NCBI RefSeq assembly: GCF_949628215.1
Contig: NC_134278.1
Location: forward strand, 32,940,115-33,004,114
Direction: 5' to 3'
Length of the DNA stretch: 64,000 nt
DNA from: Phalacrocorax aristotelis
Taxonomy: Eukaryota > Chordata > Aves > Suliformes > Phalacrocoracidae
The translations under genes were made by a program, and so were the position numbers. Below are positions 37,301-52,300 of the stretch, piece after piece. Within the stretch, counting starts at the first letter, position 1; each line of letters begins with the position of its first letter. The notes below the pieces were generated by a model, which had not been told where the DNA came from, did not search any database, and worked only from the letters and a program-made list of their open reading frames with translations.

Positions 37301-40300
37301 AATTCACTCCAGCCTCCGTGCAGCTGAAGAAAAAAAAATTAATCAAGGATACAAGTGGATCCAGCTGACACTTGTCTCAAAACAGGAAAGCTAAAAAGCA
37401 ATTGCAGAATGAGATAATTGCTAGCTCAGCTTTTTGGACTTTGAGGTACTTGCAGAGGGCATTAAACTGACCTTAGGATTTAAAAAAGCTCCAGGCATAA
37501 GTTACCATCATCTGACAGTTACATAAACAGCAACCTCCTGGGTGTAGCCTGAATCTCACTGAGTCTGTTTACAGCATCTACATTCTGCTTTTATCGTAGA
37601 GGTTCAGACCCTTTATACAGTAAATGAGGAAAATCAGGCATCTTTGGAGTGAGACAGTCAGCACTGCAATAAATACTAGTTATTTTACTTCCAGATTTGC
37701 TTCCTCAGGTACCTTAAATCTCCCTCTAGAGAAGTCTAAAGTATGAATCATTATCAATCTAATAAAAAGAGACTGCTTTATGTCAATACTTATATTGACT
37801 AGGAACATATGTTCGTGAACTTAGCATTAAAAAAAAAACACAAAACAAAAAACCAAAAACCCAAACACATGAGAAATACCTCAACAACAACAAAGAATGT
37901 CTTAGAAACTTGTTAAGTGCCTGAGCAGCTTCTAAAAACTGCAAAAAACAACTACAAATTCTATGTTGCCACCATACGATGTATACTGAGAGCATACCAG
38001 GGGCAGGATTCCTCTGTTTAACTGAAGACATCTACAGCAGTGATACCTACATCTCACTAACAGTTCTATACTTCCTTGATTGTTCCTGGAAAGTAAGAGG
38101 CACTTCGAAAGTGCAATCCATTTAATACTGAAGTAGAGGTCTCAAGTAAGAAGGATGAAACACAGTGTAGAACTGACTATTTCCATAACAAAGAAGTTTG
38201 ATGAGTGCATTCAATCCTCTGTAGCCTTCTATAAGCAAGAGAAAGTAAGGATCATATTTATTTTATATATATATATATATATAGTCTTCACTGATATTTA
38301 TTCAGCAAAGTAAGATATGGTATCTTCTATAGGTATGCGAGATCCACAGGGCTCAGTTCTTCCCTCCTAGCAAAATACTAGAAGAGGTACTTATATCCTG
38401 TAATTGTGTGTGTATGCGTAGGTGTCTCAATAGCTGCGTTACCCTGTGCATTTCCATAGCAGGTCCTAAGATGTATGTAAAAGGCATCATATATACTGTA
38501 GACCAGGGCTAAAGTTCCAAACCTCCTTCATGACCAGAGACCCTGACTTACAATTTCAGACCTGGCTGAGTCAGTGATTTGCAATATGATTTACGCCTTT
38601 AAATTATTCGGAATAAAAAAAAAAAAAAAAAAAAGAAATATTTACACTGGTAATCTTATTTCAATCACTTAAGTAACACTGTCAAGACTTTTCCCATATA
38701 TTTTATGAGCTAAAAATAGTCAATAGGCACTTAGAACGCCACTTTCAAGCAGCTAACAGATCTACATACAAAACAAGAAACCAGACGTTAAATCATGTAA
38801 AAACTGAAAAAAAAATGCTCAAATTATTGTATTTACTCCTGATGTCAAACTGCAGTCTGTGTGTATGAGTGCATTTCTTACCCGGTCACCCTTACCACCA
38901 GGCAGGCCTGGAGGACCTGGCAGTCCAGGAAGTCCAATATCACCCTGGGGACCCTGTGAAAAGAAGTCAAGGGTGTAAACTTACCCAATCTGCTTTAAAA
39001 TGAACAACTAAGGGTCATACCCTGACAAGCAGATGGGGCAGGATCTTATTCCTAGAACAGTCCTAATTTGATGGAAGACGATTATCTCATGAAAATAGAG
39101 CTGATCCAAAATACAGCCCTTTAAACAGCATCTTATTATGATTTTATTGCTGACAAACACAACAGAAATGGCTTACAGGGCTTTCCACCCTCCAATACCT
39201 CGACAACAGTATGGTTCTCTTAAAAATACTTCCTAAGATCTTGCACTCTGTGACTTGCACATTCCTCTAACAGCAGGCTCTTTCAGCCAAAACCTCCCCA
39301 TCTATGCTTCTGACTGTTACTGTGTAAATACTGCTGGAGCACGGGTAAAAGGTGGCATTCATAATCTGCTCCATTCATTAGTTTCATGTAGCTGTGAGCA
39401 GAAAGACGGTCTTTCACTGCTCCTGTTCCCCAAGTACACAGAGCCCACACAGAAGTATGCAACCCAACTTCGCACATCACAGGATTCATGGTTTTCTAAA
39501 CAGAAGAAAAAGTCCCACACATCTCCATATACTTCAGAACAGCATTTGCTAATATTAGCACAGTCACAGAGGACTGAAAAAGAAACTCAACAATCACTCA
39601 TTTCAATGTTATGCAAGGATAAATGGGTAAGTGTACTTCCAGATGATACCATAGCTCCTTGAAAGTAAACACGAGCACTGAATATGGAAATAAACTGCTT
39701 ACCAATTTCCCTGGTAAACCTGGAGGACCTGCAGGACCTGGCTCTCCTCTGCTACCCTTATAGAAAATAGAAGGACATCATTACTTCCTGAAATACTTAC
39801 TATGAACAGGGAATAAAGGATGATTTTTTTTCTTAATGTTTAGTGAATTACACTACTTAGCAGTTGGCTTCAATCAAGACTTCTGTTTATTAGTGCAAAA
39901 ATATCACATGCATTAAAAACAGTGAAACTTCCTAAGAAATGAAAATATTTTCAGTTAACAACAGCATACAACATTTAGTTGGCATTAAATGATTCAACTA
40001 ATTCATTCTGCTGAGTGATTATGCACAATCAAGTCCCTTTCATGGGATTGCACCTCAGAGTTACCTGTCACGAACGTGTTTCCTTCACTAAGACAACTCT
40101 GACATGAATGCCAAGCTTTAGGCTTTTGCTTAGTTTCATCAACTGGACTGCCACATGACCACATACTTAAAAGCCCATAATCCCATACGAAACATGGGCA
40201 AATGTGAAAAGTGTGTGCAGAAACCATGCTTAACAAACTCATTTAGGTTAAAAAAAGACTCTAGACTCTTATAGGGAAGGATAACCTCTAAAAATCCCCA

Positions 40301-43300
40301 TTCAAAACAGTTATAAGTATAAATATGCTTTTTAGTTGATTTTCACTTTATATATTCACTTCAGATATGTTTATCCATTCAGATGATTGTATTCACGTTA
40401 GTGTTGTAACTCCATCTCTTAATGCAGCCATTTGAAGATATACTCTGGGTAAGCCTAACATTGAGTCAAATTTTCAAAGATTTTAAACAATTTTGAACTA
40501 AAGTACCTTTCTCAAAAGTGATTTGTTAAACCTTTTGAACATCTCAATAAGTTTTATACATTTACTCTCACCTGTACAGATAAATTCAAACACTGTCCCA
40601 ACACAAGCCTATGTCTCATTTGAGACACTTTCCTTACTTCCACTGTGTGAATACATAAGGGGTACTTGCTATAAAAGCATGATACAGCATTTAAGATCAT
40701 AAAATATCAAGAATTTAAGTTATTAGATATGTAAGTAGATAACCTGCTATATATAACTCAGAAAGTTTTGGATAAGAAGCAGATCTAAGCATTCTAGTGC
40801 TGTATACAATGGATAATTTTAAATATAGATACTTTCTCCATAAGAAAAATGTTGCGAAATATTGTCAGATACTGAACAACAAAATGAGATGGCAGACATG
40901 GCCTTTTATGCCAGGTCATAATGCAATGACAACTTCTCACACAAGCTTAGGAAAACTAACTCTACAATTCAAAAAATAATTAGGCATCCTGGAGAGATCA
41001 GAGAACCCAACATGAACAGACTTTTCCATTCATGTCCTTCAAAATATCCTATGGTGTCAAAATCACTATTTTTAAAAGAATAGCGCTTTTAAAAGCACTT
41101 TGTATAACTTCTAGAAGCTTTTTTATGTTAAAAAAAAAAAGAAAAAAAGAAAAAAGGTCCCCAAATCACCTTCATCTTACAACCCAGAAGAAGCATTAAC
41201 CTTTTTGAAAATCTGTTATTTAATCACATAATTCTGTACTACATCTCTGACCTGGAATACTACTACATTTCTGATGTAGGAAAGAGAAGGATTAAAATTA
41301 TGATCAGTATTAGAAACTCATCTCATATATGTTGTAATATTCACATCTGATTGCTGTACAGCTATAAAACAAAAGCAACATCACCTTCTATAGTTATAAT
41401 CATGTAATAAACCTCTTAAGCACATCAGAGGTTCTGCTGGTTGTACAGAATGCATGAAAAATCTTCCACTTTATTTTAAACGCAAAAAAGACTTTTGTCA
41501 AATATACACTACAGGAACTTTTTCAAACAGCAGTGTTTTTCTAAAGTGGTAAAAAAAAAAGTATACAGAAGACAAAAGGATAGTATTTCTGTAGTAACTG
41601 TTTATGTAAGGACAGATTACTTCAAACTAAGGGTAACCACGGAAAGAACTGCAGGAGTTGTGTTTTAGCAGCTAAGAAGGGAACTGTAACCCAAAGAACA
41701 ATCAGGAATCCCACTGGCCCATGGCATAACTTAAAAGACTGTAAAGCTTCCTCCAAGTTATACCTGACTGAAATTTACATTGAGCTAGTTACTCCTGGTT
41801 GCCTTCAGAGGGATGAAGGAAAAAAGGCATCTTGAAATGTCTTAATGTAAACATTTAAAATACATCATAAGTCATGTCCTAGAAGCATCTATGTTTTCCC
41901 ACCACCTATAAGAGGGTTTCTGTAATAACTGGTTCAGTGTTGACATCTGTACTTGGTCGGATAAAACCTTCCTCTATGCTCTAAGTTACTCATAGGCAAT
42001 AATCAAAACCAGGGAGTGTGGCCATGTCCTCAGCCTACCTTTCTTAGATGGCAGCCCTATATATAATACAGTCCACAGTTGCAGGCCACTCACAAATCAG
42101 TGGGCATGTTGCACTGGTTTTAACAAAAAAAAAAAAGGACCAGAATCTGTGTGTTTTATGCACTTTTGACACACTTCAAAATTCCTACTTTTCCTAGAGG
42201 TGGAACACTTGAAGAGGGAAAGTAGCTACTCTAGTTTACAGTGAGCTGGGACAGCCTGGCTTGCACCTATGCTGGTAAACTTTTCTGGCCTACAATGAAG
42301 GGAGGCAGCATGCAGAATTTCACTGCAAATGGCCCCGTAAGTACTCCAAACCTTGGCCATTGCCTAGAGATTATTTCAGTCAATGATGTTAGACAGCGTG
42401 GACCAAAAGCATGTCCAGAACTGCTCCAGGACTTTAACAGTATAGATAATTGATTTCTTTTAAGAATACTGTCACTTAGCATGTGAATACTGCTGAGAAT
42501 AGAGACATTCTCCCAAGGGACAGCAAGGCATGTGTGAAATGGCAGGGTGTAAAATGGTAGCACAGCACCGCAATACAGAACAATACCAGGATGCAGCCCT
42601 TCCACAGCTGAACTGTGGTTTCAACAAAATCTATCTTCCCTTTGTTCCAAGGCAGGATTGCTGGGCCACTCAATACATTTAAATGAAGACATAACATCTC
42701 TCCCACGGTTCTGTTAGATCTATATTTAGCCTTTGAATGTAACATATGTAAGGGGACAACAGGATTTACAGTAGACCTTCCTTTAGGTTGTCTGGGATAG
42801 CTTTCATCCTCACTGAAATTTTGAAGACTTGATTCTTTTGTAGAATTCCCACAAGCAGTTACAGAATGCATTCTCTTCTCATGCTAAAACAGTTTATTTC
42901 ACTGTTATATTGATTTCCTGTTGATTAATTGAGTGGAACAATAAAAAGAATGAGCATATTCCCCAGATAATTTGCATCTCACTTAGCTGCCCAGATAATC
43001 GAAACACTGATTAAAATCTCTTGACAGGTAATTCACAGTGTATACTGTAATAAACTCTCCTCCACTTAAGAATTTTGTTTTCATAATATATGTCATACCA
43101 ATTTTGGTGTATTAAATAGCAGTGCCGTAGAGAATTAAATCTGTGCAGTATATAAAAGAATAAACAAAGTACATTTTGGAATGAACTTTTTTAAACTTAG
43201 TATCCCAAAGTCTTTTTGCAAGATGTAACCCATTTATCAATTATATGCTCACAAGGCTTTAACTTATCATAATTTTTTTTTCATCCAAATTACCAGTTCC

Positions 43301-46300
43301 TCTGAGATTTAAGTTCAAGGATTTATCTCTGGAAGAATCAACATGCCTCTTCCTTTGACCTTCAGTACAGTACTAAAAAGCATCAAAAATATAAACTATT
43401 ATTTACTAGAAGAGTAAATATACAGCAAACTTTCTCTGAGATTTTAAATGCACCTTCGCACCTTTCTCAGAGTAATAATTAAATTGTACTGCTCAGGATA
43501 ATGGTAAGAAATAGGTGTAGCATGAAATGTACCTTCCTCTTAACTGTTTCATGCTTTGGGCACAAGCAGCAGTCCAATAGGTGTCATTCTCTTCAAGAGC
43601 GATACTGTGGCCAAGTATAAAGGACAGAGACCTTTCGCACTGGCTGCACCTATAGCATTAACTGAAGTCTAGGACAGCTTTAGGACAAGAACTCCATAAC
43701 AAGTGCATTTTTTACCCAGGTTACTGCTTAGAAGCCAACACTGGGATATCTGCTGACATCCAGAGGTCTAGCATGCCCAAAAGTCAAAGGAAGCTGTTGT
43801 GGGTGTGGAGCACTAAAGAGTGAGGTAGCAGACAGGAATCTGATCATGCAGTTTGGAGAGAGAGGGATGGATAGTCTGAGAACTGGAGGGTCTTGGAGAT
43901 ACTAATCAGGTTTGGCTGGGATATGTAGTCTGCAAGTGAGAGAGGAGAAAGCGCTACCTTGTACGAACTATGCTGCAGAATTGTGCAAGGTCAGAAAGCT
44001 TAGTCACATCCGTGTAGAGGTTTAGGTATACTGGATAAAAAGCGAACCTGGCAGGATGGAAATCCACTTTGTTCTTTTCACTCTGCTATGGACTGTGCGA
44101 TGCTGACCACTTTAGCTGTATCTTAAATGTAAACTATGACTCACCACTCGTACATAGAATTGTTCCACGAGGTGTTCCACAAAACATGCACACTAATACC
44201 TAAACATATCATATAAACTGAGGCAAGGACATTTCACCCTACCACACTACCAATACTACTACGCTGATATCAACTATGGAAAATGGCCCATTATTTCCGT
44301 TGGAGTAATGTAAAAAGAATATGACAGAAAAGCTAGATTTTAGGTAAAATTGTTAAGGTAACCAAATATTTCAGGGTAGGTAAGACAAAAATACCTTTAA
44401 AGACTCAGAAAGCTATTTAGCTGAAAGTAATTTAAGATGCTGAAAACAGTATTCTCATCTAACTTCAGTCTGTCTAGCATTTTAATACCAAATCCAAGGT
44501 ACTCTCCATGCTCCCTCTTTGTAACGAGCAGAGAGACAAAGGCACCTCCAGAGAGCAAGTCAGCCCAACCAACCAGGGCCCCTCAGAAGTCTCTCAGAGG
44601 GGCCTACGGTATCAAATCTTAGGCAGCTAGATACTTAACCTCTGTTGCTAATGTTAGGAAAACATGTATTGCATCCTAAATCCTTAACAACGTATGCCTG
44701 CTGGCCTGCATATAAATTGAGTTTGCTCAATTTTCTAGGCAAGTATTGAACTTTAAGTTAAATGGTTACTTAAACGTTCCAAGCTCTCTTTTCACTGCAA
44801 AACCACAGGATGGGATACATGTTCTCCAAACATTAGCAATTTAAAGGTTAAATAGCTGAAGAAAAACAAGGGATGAAAAAAGCAGGGGCAGGGGTCCATA
44901 TTTTCTGCAGACACAGTATGAAAAATTAAAGCTTACTAAATCTCAGCAAATATGAAAGAAAATGGTTAAGCGGCTTAGGAAGCATGGCTAAATCCCACTC
45001 ATTAGGAATGACACACTGATGTTTGAGAATTGCTTCCTTTGGGCCACCTGCCATGATGACTGGCTTAGAATGGTTTAAGTCACAAATGAGTTTGGTAATT
45101 ACTTGGATTGGCTAGCATAACATGAAGAAAACATAAGGTTAACCGGCAAAACAATTAGAGTGGAATGGAGAATATGTTTGATTTAGAAATAAAATGCAAC
45201 ATTTCCATGTTGCTCCAGTTGTTTTTCCATTTTACTAAGCAGATGAAGAGTAAATAAACAAAAGTAAAACCTTTTTTTTTCCCCCACTCAGGTGCCATCT
45301 TAAGTTTTTTTAAGGAAAAGCAATGATAGACTAAAATGGTACTTTTGAAAGTAAATTTCTCTTAGGGAGATTTGTCAGCAGTGAGGTAAGAGTCCCCCAA
45401 CACATGAGTTTACCTATTTTTAATCAGAGCTAGTTATCTTGTTTTAAACCATTTAATATCCTCCCTGTGAAACTGTAAATGTCTACAAACTCACAAAAGG
45501 CCAAAATGTGAAAATGCTGCTTAGTAACAATACTGTTCCAACTACATTCCAATAGTTGCTTAATAATGAAAATAACATTGAAATAGCATGGTTTATGCCA
45601 CAGGATGCTACAGGCTATTTGGTAAACAGTATAGAAGGATCAATTTGCCCCACAGAGTCACTGATGATTGTTTAATAGCACTCCATTATGTAACTCCTCA
45701 AAAAACTACACATTAGGTGAAGTGAAAATTCGCTTTCAAAAAGTTGTCATTTGCAAGTACCTGAAGCTGAAAAGTCAGGCAATTTTTTAATATTACACAA
45801 ATGTAGGCATGTTATTTTTCCCTAGAGCAGATACCAGCCTGCCGTCCATATTAGAGTCAACCTTGTTATCCCCCCCACAAACCTTCACTGGAAGTCCTTT
45901 CCCCTACAGTTCTGGCCCTCCTGGAGCTAGCAGCCTTGCTGTCTTTCCCCAGTAGCGATGTGAAGAACAGGGGCAAGTGAAATGGGAAAGTGAAGAGGAT
46001 CTCTCATGTGGCTGCTACCGTGCAGCAATACATTAAGTGACTGAAGTTCTCCATATCCTGCAAAACATCAAGGTTTTTTCCAACTCCAGGGAAGAAGCCC
46101 AGCCCCTCTCGACTTCTGCCTGAGTCTTCTATTACCAAGAGTGACATGGAACAAAGGGTAAAGGAGAAAGAAAAGAACTGAGGTGAGTGCTAAAGAGGAT
46201 AATTCAAAATATGAGGGAAAAGGACACAAAAAATAACTGAATTGTAACCATAAAATCTTCAGGCTTTGAAAGCATTTGGTTATAAAACTTTGGTCAAAAA

Positions 46301-49300
46301 CTATCAAATGTTACAGTCGTGAGAAAATTTCAAAATCTGAAGAAATACAGAAATATTCACAAGAAAAACTCTTTTTAAAGCAGTTATAAAAAGCTTTTCT
46401 CAACTTATTTTCAGAATTTCTAGTTTTAGAAGCTTGAAAATCATGGCGTGTAGAGTTATTTAACCAGCAGATTTTTTTTTTCTTGGAAAAGTAAGGGCAG
46501 AGTCCTGAAAGCTGAGGCTCAAATACATCTACTGCATGTCCATGCTGCAGAAGACAGAGAAAACACTCTTTATTCTGCCCTGAACACAAATGCAAACTCA
46601 GCTTGGACCAAAGCTCACTGAAGTTTAATAATCCAACCCTGTGTCCTTCCTGAACAAAAAAATCCTGATCATTCCAGTTTTTTGGGTAGAAGTAAGGTTT
46701 TTTGCAGTGTTCCCAAAAAAAACCAGAAAGCCATTCCAGTCATATGCTGCCTGTAGCCTTGAGCAGAAGGAAGATAAACATAGTTATTATTCCAGGCTTT
46801 TTATAGCTTTAAAGGAACTACAGATGAGAAGTACGTTACTGTTTAATGTTCTACATGCAAACTTACTGTATTATCAATAATTTACTTCCTTTCTCCATTT
46901 TGTACTGACCAAAAGCTTTTTCGTCCTATGCTTTTGTTCTAATGTTCACATGTTTTCCAAAATGAGTGCACTTTGTAAAGACAAAGAAAATAAAGGCAAG
47001 ATATCCAGATGTCTTGCTGGTCTCTAGATTGATAAACAGAAAAATCATTGTATTTAATCTGCATTAAGTATTTCCGTCCAGCTACAAGGTTACTAATAAT
47101 TAACCTTGCGCGTCAACTCCTGTTCTACGGACTGCTGATTTTGTAAATTCATGTTCACATTGAAAGGATTAAAAGCATAGTTTAGCAGATTACAATGCAT
47201 TATCAGAATAGGCAATTACTTTGGTCTGATTCAATTATAATTCATACTCCTATTACAAGTACACAAAGAAACTGAAGAAGAACAGGGCTAAAACGTTTTT
47301 CTGGTGCAACCAACACTTTTAAACACAAACACAAAAATAAATGTTTGCAAGCTGGGTATACGGGAGGCTGAAGATACCTGTACTCCATCCTTGTAAGTAT
47401 ATGCTGATATAATGCCCTTTTTATATCATTCATAGGCAGCTGTGGACACAGCACTCAAAAGATTCAGTCTAAAATAAATGTGATCTCGTGAATTAATGCA
47501 CCTAGCACATGATAATGCAAACAACAGAAGAAAACGAAATTCGGTACTCGGCTGACTGCTGCTGTATGTTTGAGTTAATTCAGAGATATTCCTGAACCAT
47601 GAAATACCCTTACAAATATATCCCTACCAGTAACTCTCTAAGCCCTGTATGAGGATAACCGTACAACTGCATGAGTAAAACTCTTACGTCACTGTATGAT
47701 AGCAGAAGCTCAGAAAATTCCAGGGAAGTATCACTAGGGTATCAGTGGCAAAAGAGAAGCTTGCAAAAGCAATTGGTTACAGAGCCTGAAGACTTGTCAG
47801 TGTGGTCAGACTGAAGTTTGGTATATCAAATTTTTTCTTCAAATCACTGACCCTCTCATCCTTCACAGAATGGTTAACAGCAAAGGGAAATTAAATCAGC
47901 TTTATGTAACTTCAATCCATGCCAGGTCCACTCTAGAGGGAATGAGAAATCTGTACCCAGCAGACTCCCTAGTACCCCAAGCATGCCGAGGAACAGTTGT
48001 CCTTCGTCTTCAACACTGAGCCTTAGCAAATGCCGCCAGTTCACTTTCCTTAGCACATTTATTTCCTGCAGCAAGCTATCTGCCCAGCAACAATTTCTCC
48101 AATCTTCGGAATCTTTCTAGTGTTAAGGAAAATCTCCAGTGAAAGAAACTACATCATCAGTGTTCCCAAGTAAATGCTATACTTCACACATGACCACAGC
48201 TACATTCATAATACCAACCAGAGAGGGCCAAGGCACAGGCCCGAGCAGCATCCCAGCACCCATGATAAATGGTTAGCATGCTTTTGTCTCAGGCAAATTG
48301 GACTTTCCTAGAAAATGCCCAAGAACAGTTTTGGGAACACAGGCAAGAGACTGTTCCCAATATGCAGCTTGACTGTACCCAGCCTGCTTTAGACATGAAG
48401 GGGTATTAAGGGAGTTCAGCAGTATGAAGACAAACCACACCATGTCAGTTGACCAAGGGGGCTGAGGACAGTCTCTAGCCATCTTCTTTACTAGGTAGGA
48501 AAGACAGCTACCTTTCCTTCATATCTTGCCTCACTGTTCACATTACATTCATTAGAAACAGCTCCTAGCCAAAAAAAATTCATGTCCTGAATACTGAATC
48601 CAAAGTTCAAAACCTTGTAATATACAGCACAAGCTTCTTTAAGAGGCTGAAACAGTTAAAGAAAAGAGCAAGTTATATACTGACAGCTAGTGAATTTAAG
48701 CTTTTCGACACCATTTGTGGGAGTTGACTGTTGCAGTGGAAGAACAGGAGGTTAGTTCCAGCTTTTTGTCACAAATCACCCTCATTCCCTCTCTTTTGGA
48801 CTTTTACTCAGCATATTTAAAAACAAAGACCAGAAGAATATAAACAAAGGTTTAAAATGTAATTTATCACCAATGCCAGGAACAGTCATAGAACATGTGC
48901 TTCTGGGTTCCTCTGTGGTGATGCACATCCACCTGATACAAAAGGGGGTTAAAGAACACCTAGTATTTACCTTAAAAATTAGCACTTGTGTTGAATAATA
49001 TTTTTACCTCATGGTTAGCTTCAGCAACCATAACTTGAGACACTGCAATATTACATATGCTCAATTAGAGATTTATTCCATACTTACTGGTGGTCCCCGG
49101 GGTCCTGTTGGACCTGCTTCTCCCTCTGGCCCCTGTTCACCCTGTTTTGGGGATATGAAGAATGCAACGAATTTTAAAAGTGATTTTTTTACACAATGCA
49201 AAACCTTTCATTTTTTCTAGATCTTTCAAATAAGATGAATGATCTTACCTGTTTACCAGAATTTCCCAACAAACCTGGCACCCCAGGGGGACCTCTATTA

Positions 49301-52300
49301 CCCTGTTGGACAAAAGATGAAAAATATTAGCCAAACCAATGGTTTACTGTTCCATTTTAAAATAAAAATGAATACAGGCTGATTTTTTTTAGATGTTATT
49401 GATTTCCTTAATTTTTAACTTCCACCTTTATTTTGTTTTTCATTTAAATTTCACCTAAGTCTTCTATCTAACTTTTCAAAAGTCAGATTTCAGTTCTTTT
49501 GTTGTTTATGTACTGACAAATCCCAAACAGACTTGATCTCTGCTCCCAGATCATAGAAGAACAATATTATTCCATGTAATTTCAGAAGAAATTCACATCT
49601 CAGTCTAGTTTTCTCTTTCAGTTACTTAAAACTAAACTCAAACATTATCGTCTGAAACATTCCATAATGTCAATCATACAATAATTTTTTAAACTTAATT
49701 GGAATTGATGCTGCAACTTGGTGATACATAATTAGAGATTACAATCTCTGTGATTCAATCAATTTAGGACAGCTATAAATATTCTTATTACGAGGTCCCT
49801 CATTTCAAACTGTAGTGAGGTACTCATGTCACATGCCTCCTCTATCAATGACTTCCACAAATTTAAAAGGATATGGCCTTCTTAGGTATTATCCAATGTC
49901 TGGAATCATGAAAACCACATAATGTAGATAAAAAAAAAAATCATGAAAAAGCACAGCACTAGAGTTGATAAAAGAATATATTTAATTATTTCAGCCAAAG
50001 GCTTGTCTCTTACCCCAGTGGAAAGTTAATACAATTTCTCTGAATACTTCAGAACTTATAGTAAAGTCAATACTCAGGATAATTTACCTTTGGACCAGGA
50101 ATGCCTTTCACACCTGGAGAGCCTGGCAAACCCTGAAAGAAATAACATTTACAGTGTTTATTTGATGTTAAGGGGATTGGAATGGTGTTAAAAAACATGT
50201 TTCTCATGTTAAAGTATTTTTAGTCCTTTTACTAGATATTGAAGCACTTTTATACAATAACAGACCAAGCCTGAATTCTTTCTTTTTACAAAGTAACAGA
50301 TAAGGAGTATTATTCCTACTTCATGAATTGGCAAAAGGAGCGTGGAAAAATGAGGAGCTGTGGCTTTTTCTGGCTTAGACTAGAAATAGATTCTCAGTCC
50401 CAGTATTCTGAGACTGGAGGTAGGGAGTTTAGCAGACACTTTCTGTATACTTTTCATCTCCTCACCTCTGTGCAACAGCTCATAGCAAGCATGCTTTTAC
50501 CAAATTTTATTCCAAGCTTAAAATGTCACTTTGTATTACAAATTTACTTCCAGTTCTGTTTCAATACAGCTCCTTCACTATATCCTCACGGCAACTACTC
50601 CTACAGCATCGTGTTTCAAAGAAGTTTCTATTTAGCTTTTGAAAATTGGCACAGTTTTCAAACTCATTCAAACTCACTTAATGTGCAAGGATTACCTTCT
50701 AAAAAAGTCCATAAAGCACTACTGATTCCCTATAACTCCACCACAGGGGATACACTAGCAAACTCCCCCCACCCCCGCAGAAAGAAGTTTGAGCGTGATG
50801 CATTCCAGATGTTCTGAGCCAGCAGAATATCAAAAGGAGACGATTGTTCATCTAAGGTATGTTAGACTAGCAGGTCGGCTCTTCCAGCTGACCCTGGAAA
50901 TAGTTTTGGCCCTCGTCAATACAGTGAGACCAGCTCTAATTGTGGGGTCACACCACAAATATCCACAGGGTCTCAGATATGAGAAACCCCAAAAGAACTG
51001 CATACTGGCCACAAACATTTTGTATGACCAAGTTCCTCACTACGGTACCATGAGGAGGTTTAAGCTCTTACGCAGAAGTTTTGGATACAAATAGCAGAAT
51101 TTCCCCTTGCATTACACATACTATTCCTGGGCCTTTTGCTTAGGTTTTCTCTTAAATTACTCCAACACCACAGTCAAACTAACCTTTATGTGGCCTTTCT
51201 GTGGTTTGAACTGAGCCTAACTCTCAAAGGTAAAATACCAGATACTTACTGGCAGTCCCTGAAGCCCTGCATCGCCTGGAGCTCCAGGCTTTCCTGGTTC
51301 ACCCTGAAAAACATTTTAAGCTGTAATTTATGCAAAACAAACAAAAGGCAAAATTTTATTTCTGGAACACAGAGCTGTAGTACTTTTGGATCTGTAGGAT
51401 AGGAAGGTTCCTTCAATTACCCTGATAATGTGCATAAATCCATGGGCAGCAGCACAATAAAAAGCGACAAATGAGTGAACAAGTCTAGAGCACTACCAAA
51501 GCTCAGACATATGCCAGCTGTGCCTTACTTTTGCTCCAGGCATTCCAGGGATCCCTTCACGGCCATCAACTCCTGGTAAACCCTTGAAAGAAAAAAAAAA
51601 TATTATTGGAAAGATTTTGCTCAAGCACTCTACAAATTAGCACAACATGAAGCAAATAAAGAAATGAACTATACATACAGGCTCTCCTTTAGGCCCAGGG
51701 AGACCATTTATTCCTCTTGTACCTTGAGGGCCCTAAGAATAATAATAAATATAAAAAATAAACACATTGAAATGACAGATATAAAGAATGTCAACACATA
51801 TTCATTCAGATATACGCTACTTCAAGAATACCAATTATGCTGTATGCTTATATGCTGTAAGTTAGCAATGTTTGCAAGTCAACATAAGCTGAAATTAGTC
51901 TGTGCTCACCCTCTCTCCCTTCGGACCTGCCTCTCCCAGTGGACCTCTCTGTCCCTGATCCCCCTAAAAGAAAAAAAATATTTTTGCAATAAAAATAGAA
52001 TAAATTTACTTGTATTCTTGTATTATTAGCTAAAACCTCCAGTAAATCAACAACAGTACAATTCACACTTGGTTAAAGCAGACATCTAAACTCATACTAT
52101 ATTTAAAAATGCAGTTTCTTAAAACAGCAGCTGACAGTTATATTTTAAAAAACACAGCTCAAACCAGCCCCTACGAATCCAGGAGCATCTAAGGAAAGGA
52201 CATTGCACTCACTTTGTCAACCCATACAGTTACTGGCTATTTGGCTATTCCAAGGATAAACCCCGGGGGGGGTGGGGGGGGTGGGGGGAGTGGGGCAGAG

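Larger units (their letters stand above)
28889..38881 (-). other. COL9A1 intron, 10 kb, hosting a provirus
   Basis: The exons on each side join as GDR|GSV and the COL2 length is exact, so nothing coding for COL9A1 is missing. The intron holds the provirus 29279-36861. The rest (28889-29278 and 36862-38881) is AT-rich, with an (AT)n run at 38264-38282 and an A20 run at 38615-38634. Confidence 0.9.

Noticed and set aside
49011..49220. Gly/Pro-rich + strand frame, and a similar one at 24910-25110
   Set aside because: Complementary-strand shadows of COL9A1 exons. The sense strand has the splice sites and regular Gly-X-Y.
50323..50817. 164-codon open frame on the + strand inside a COL9A1 intron
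   Set aside because: No recognised motif, low-complexity Ser/Phe/His composition. The length is possible by chance in a 64 kb window.
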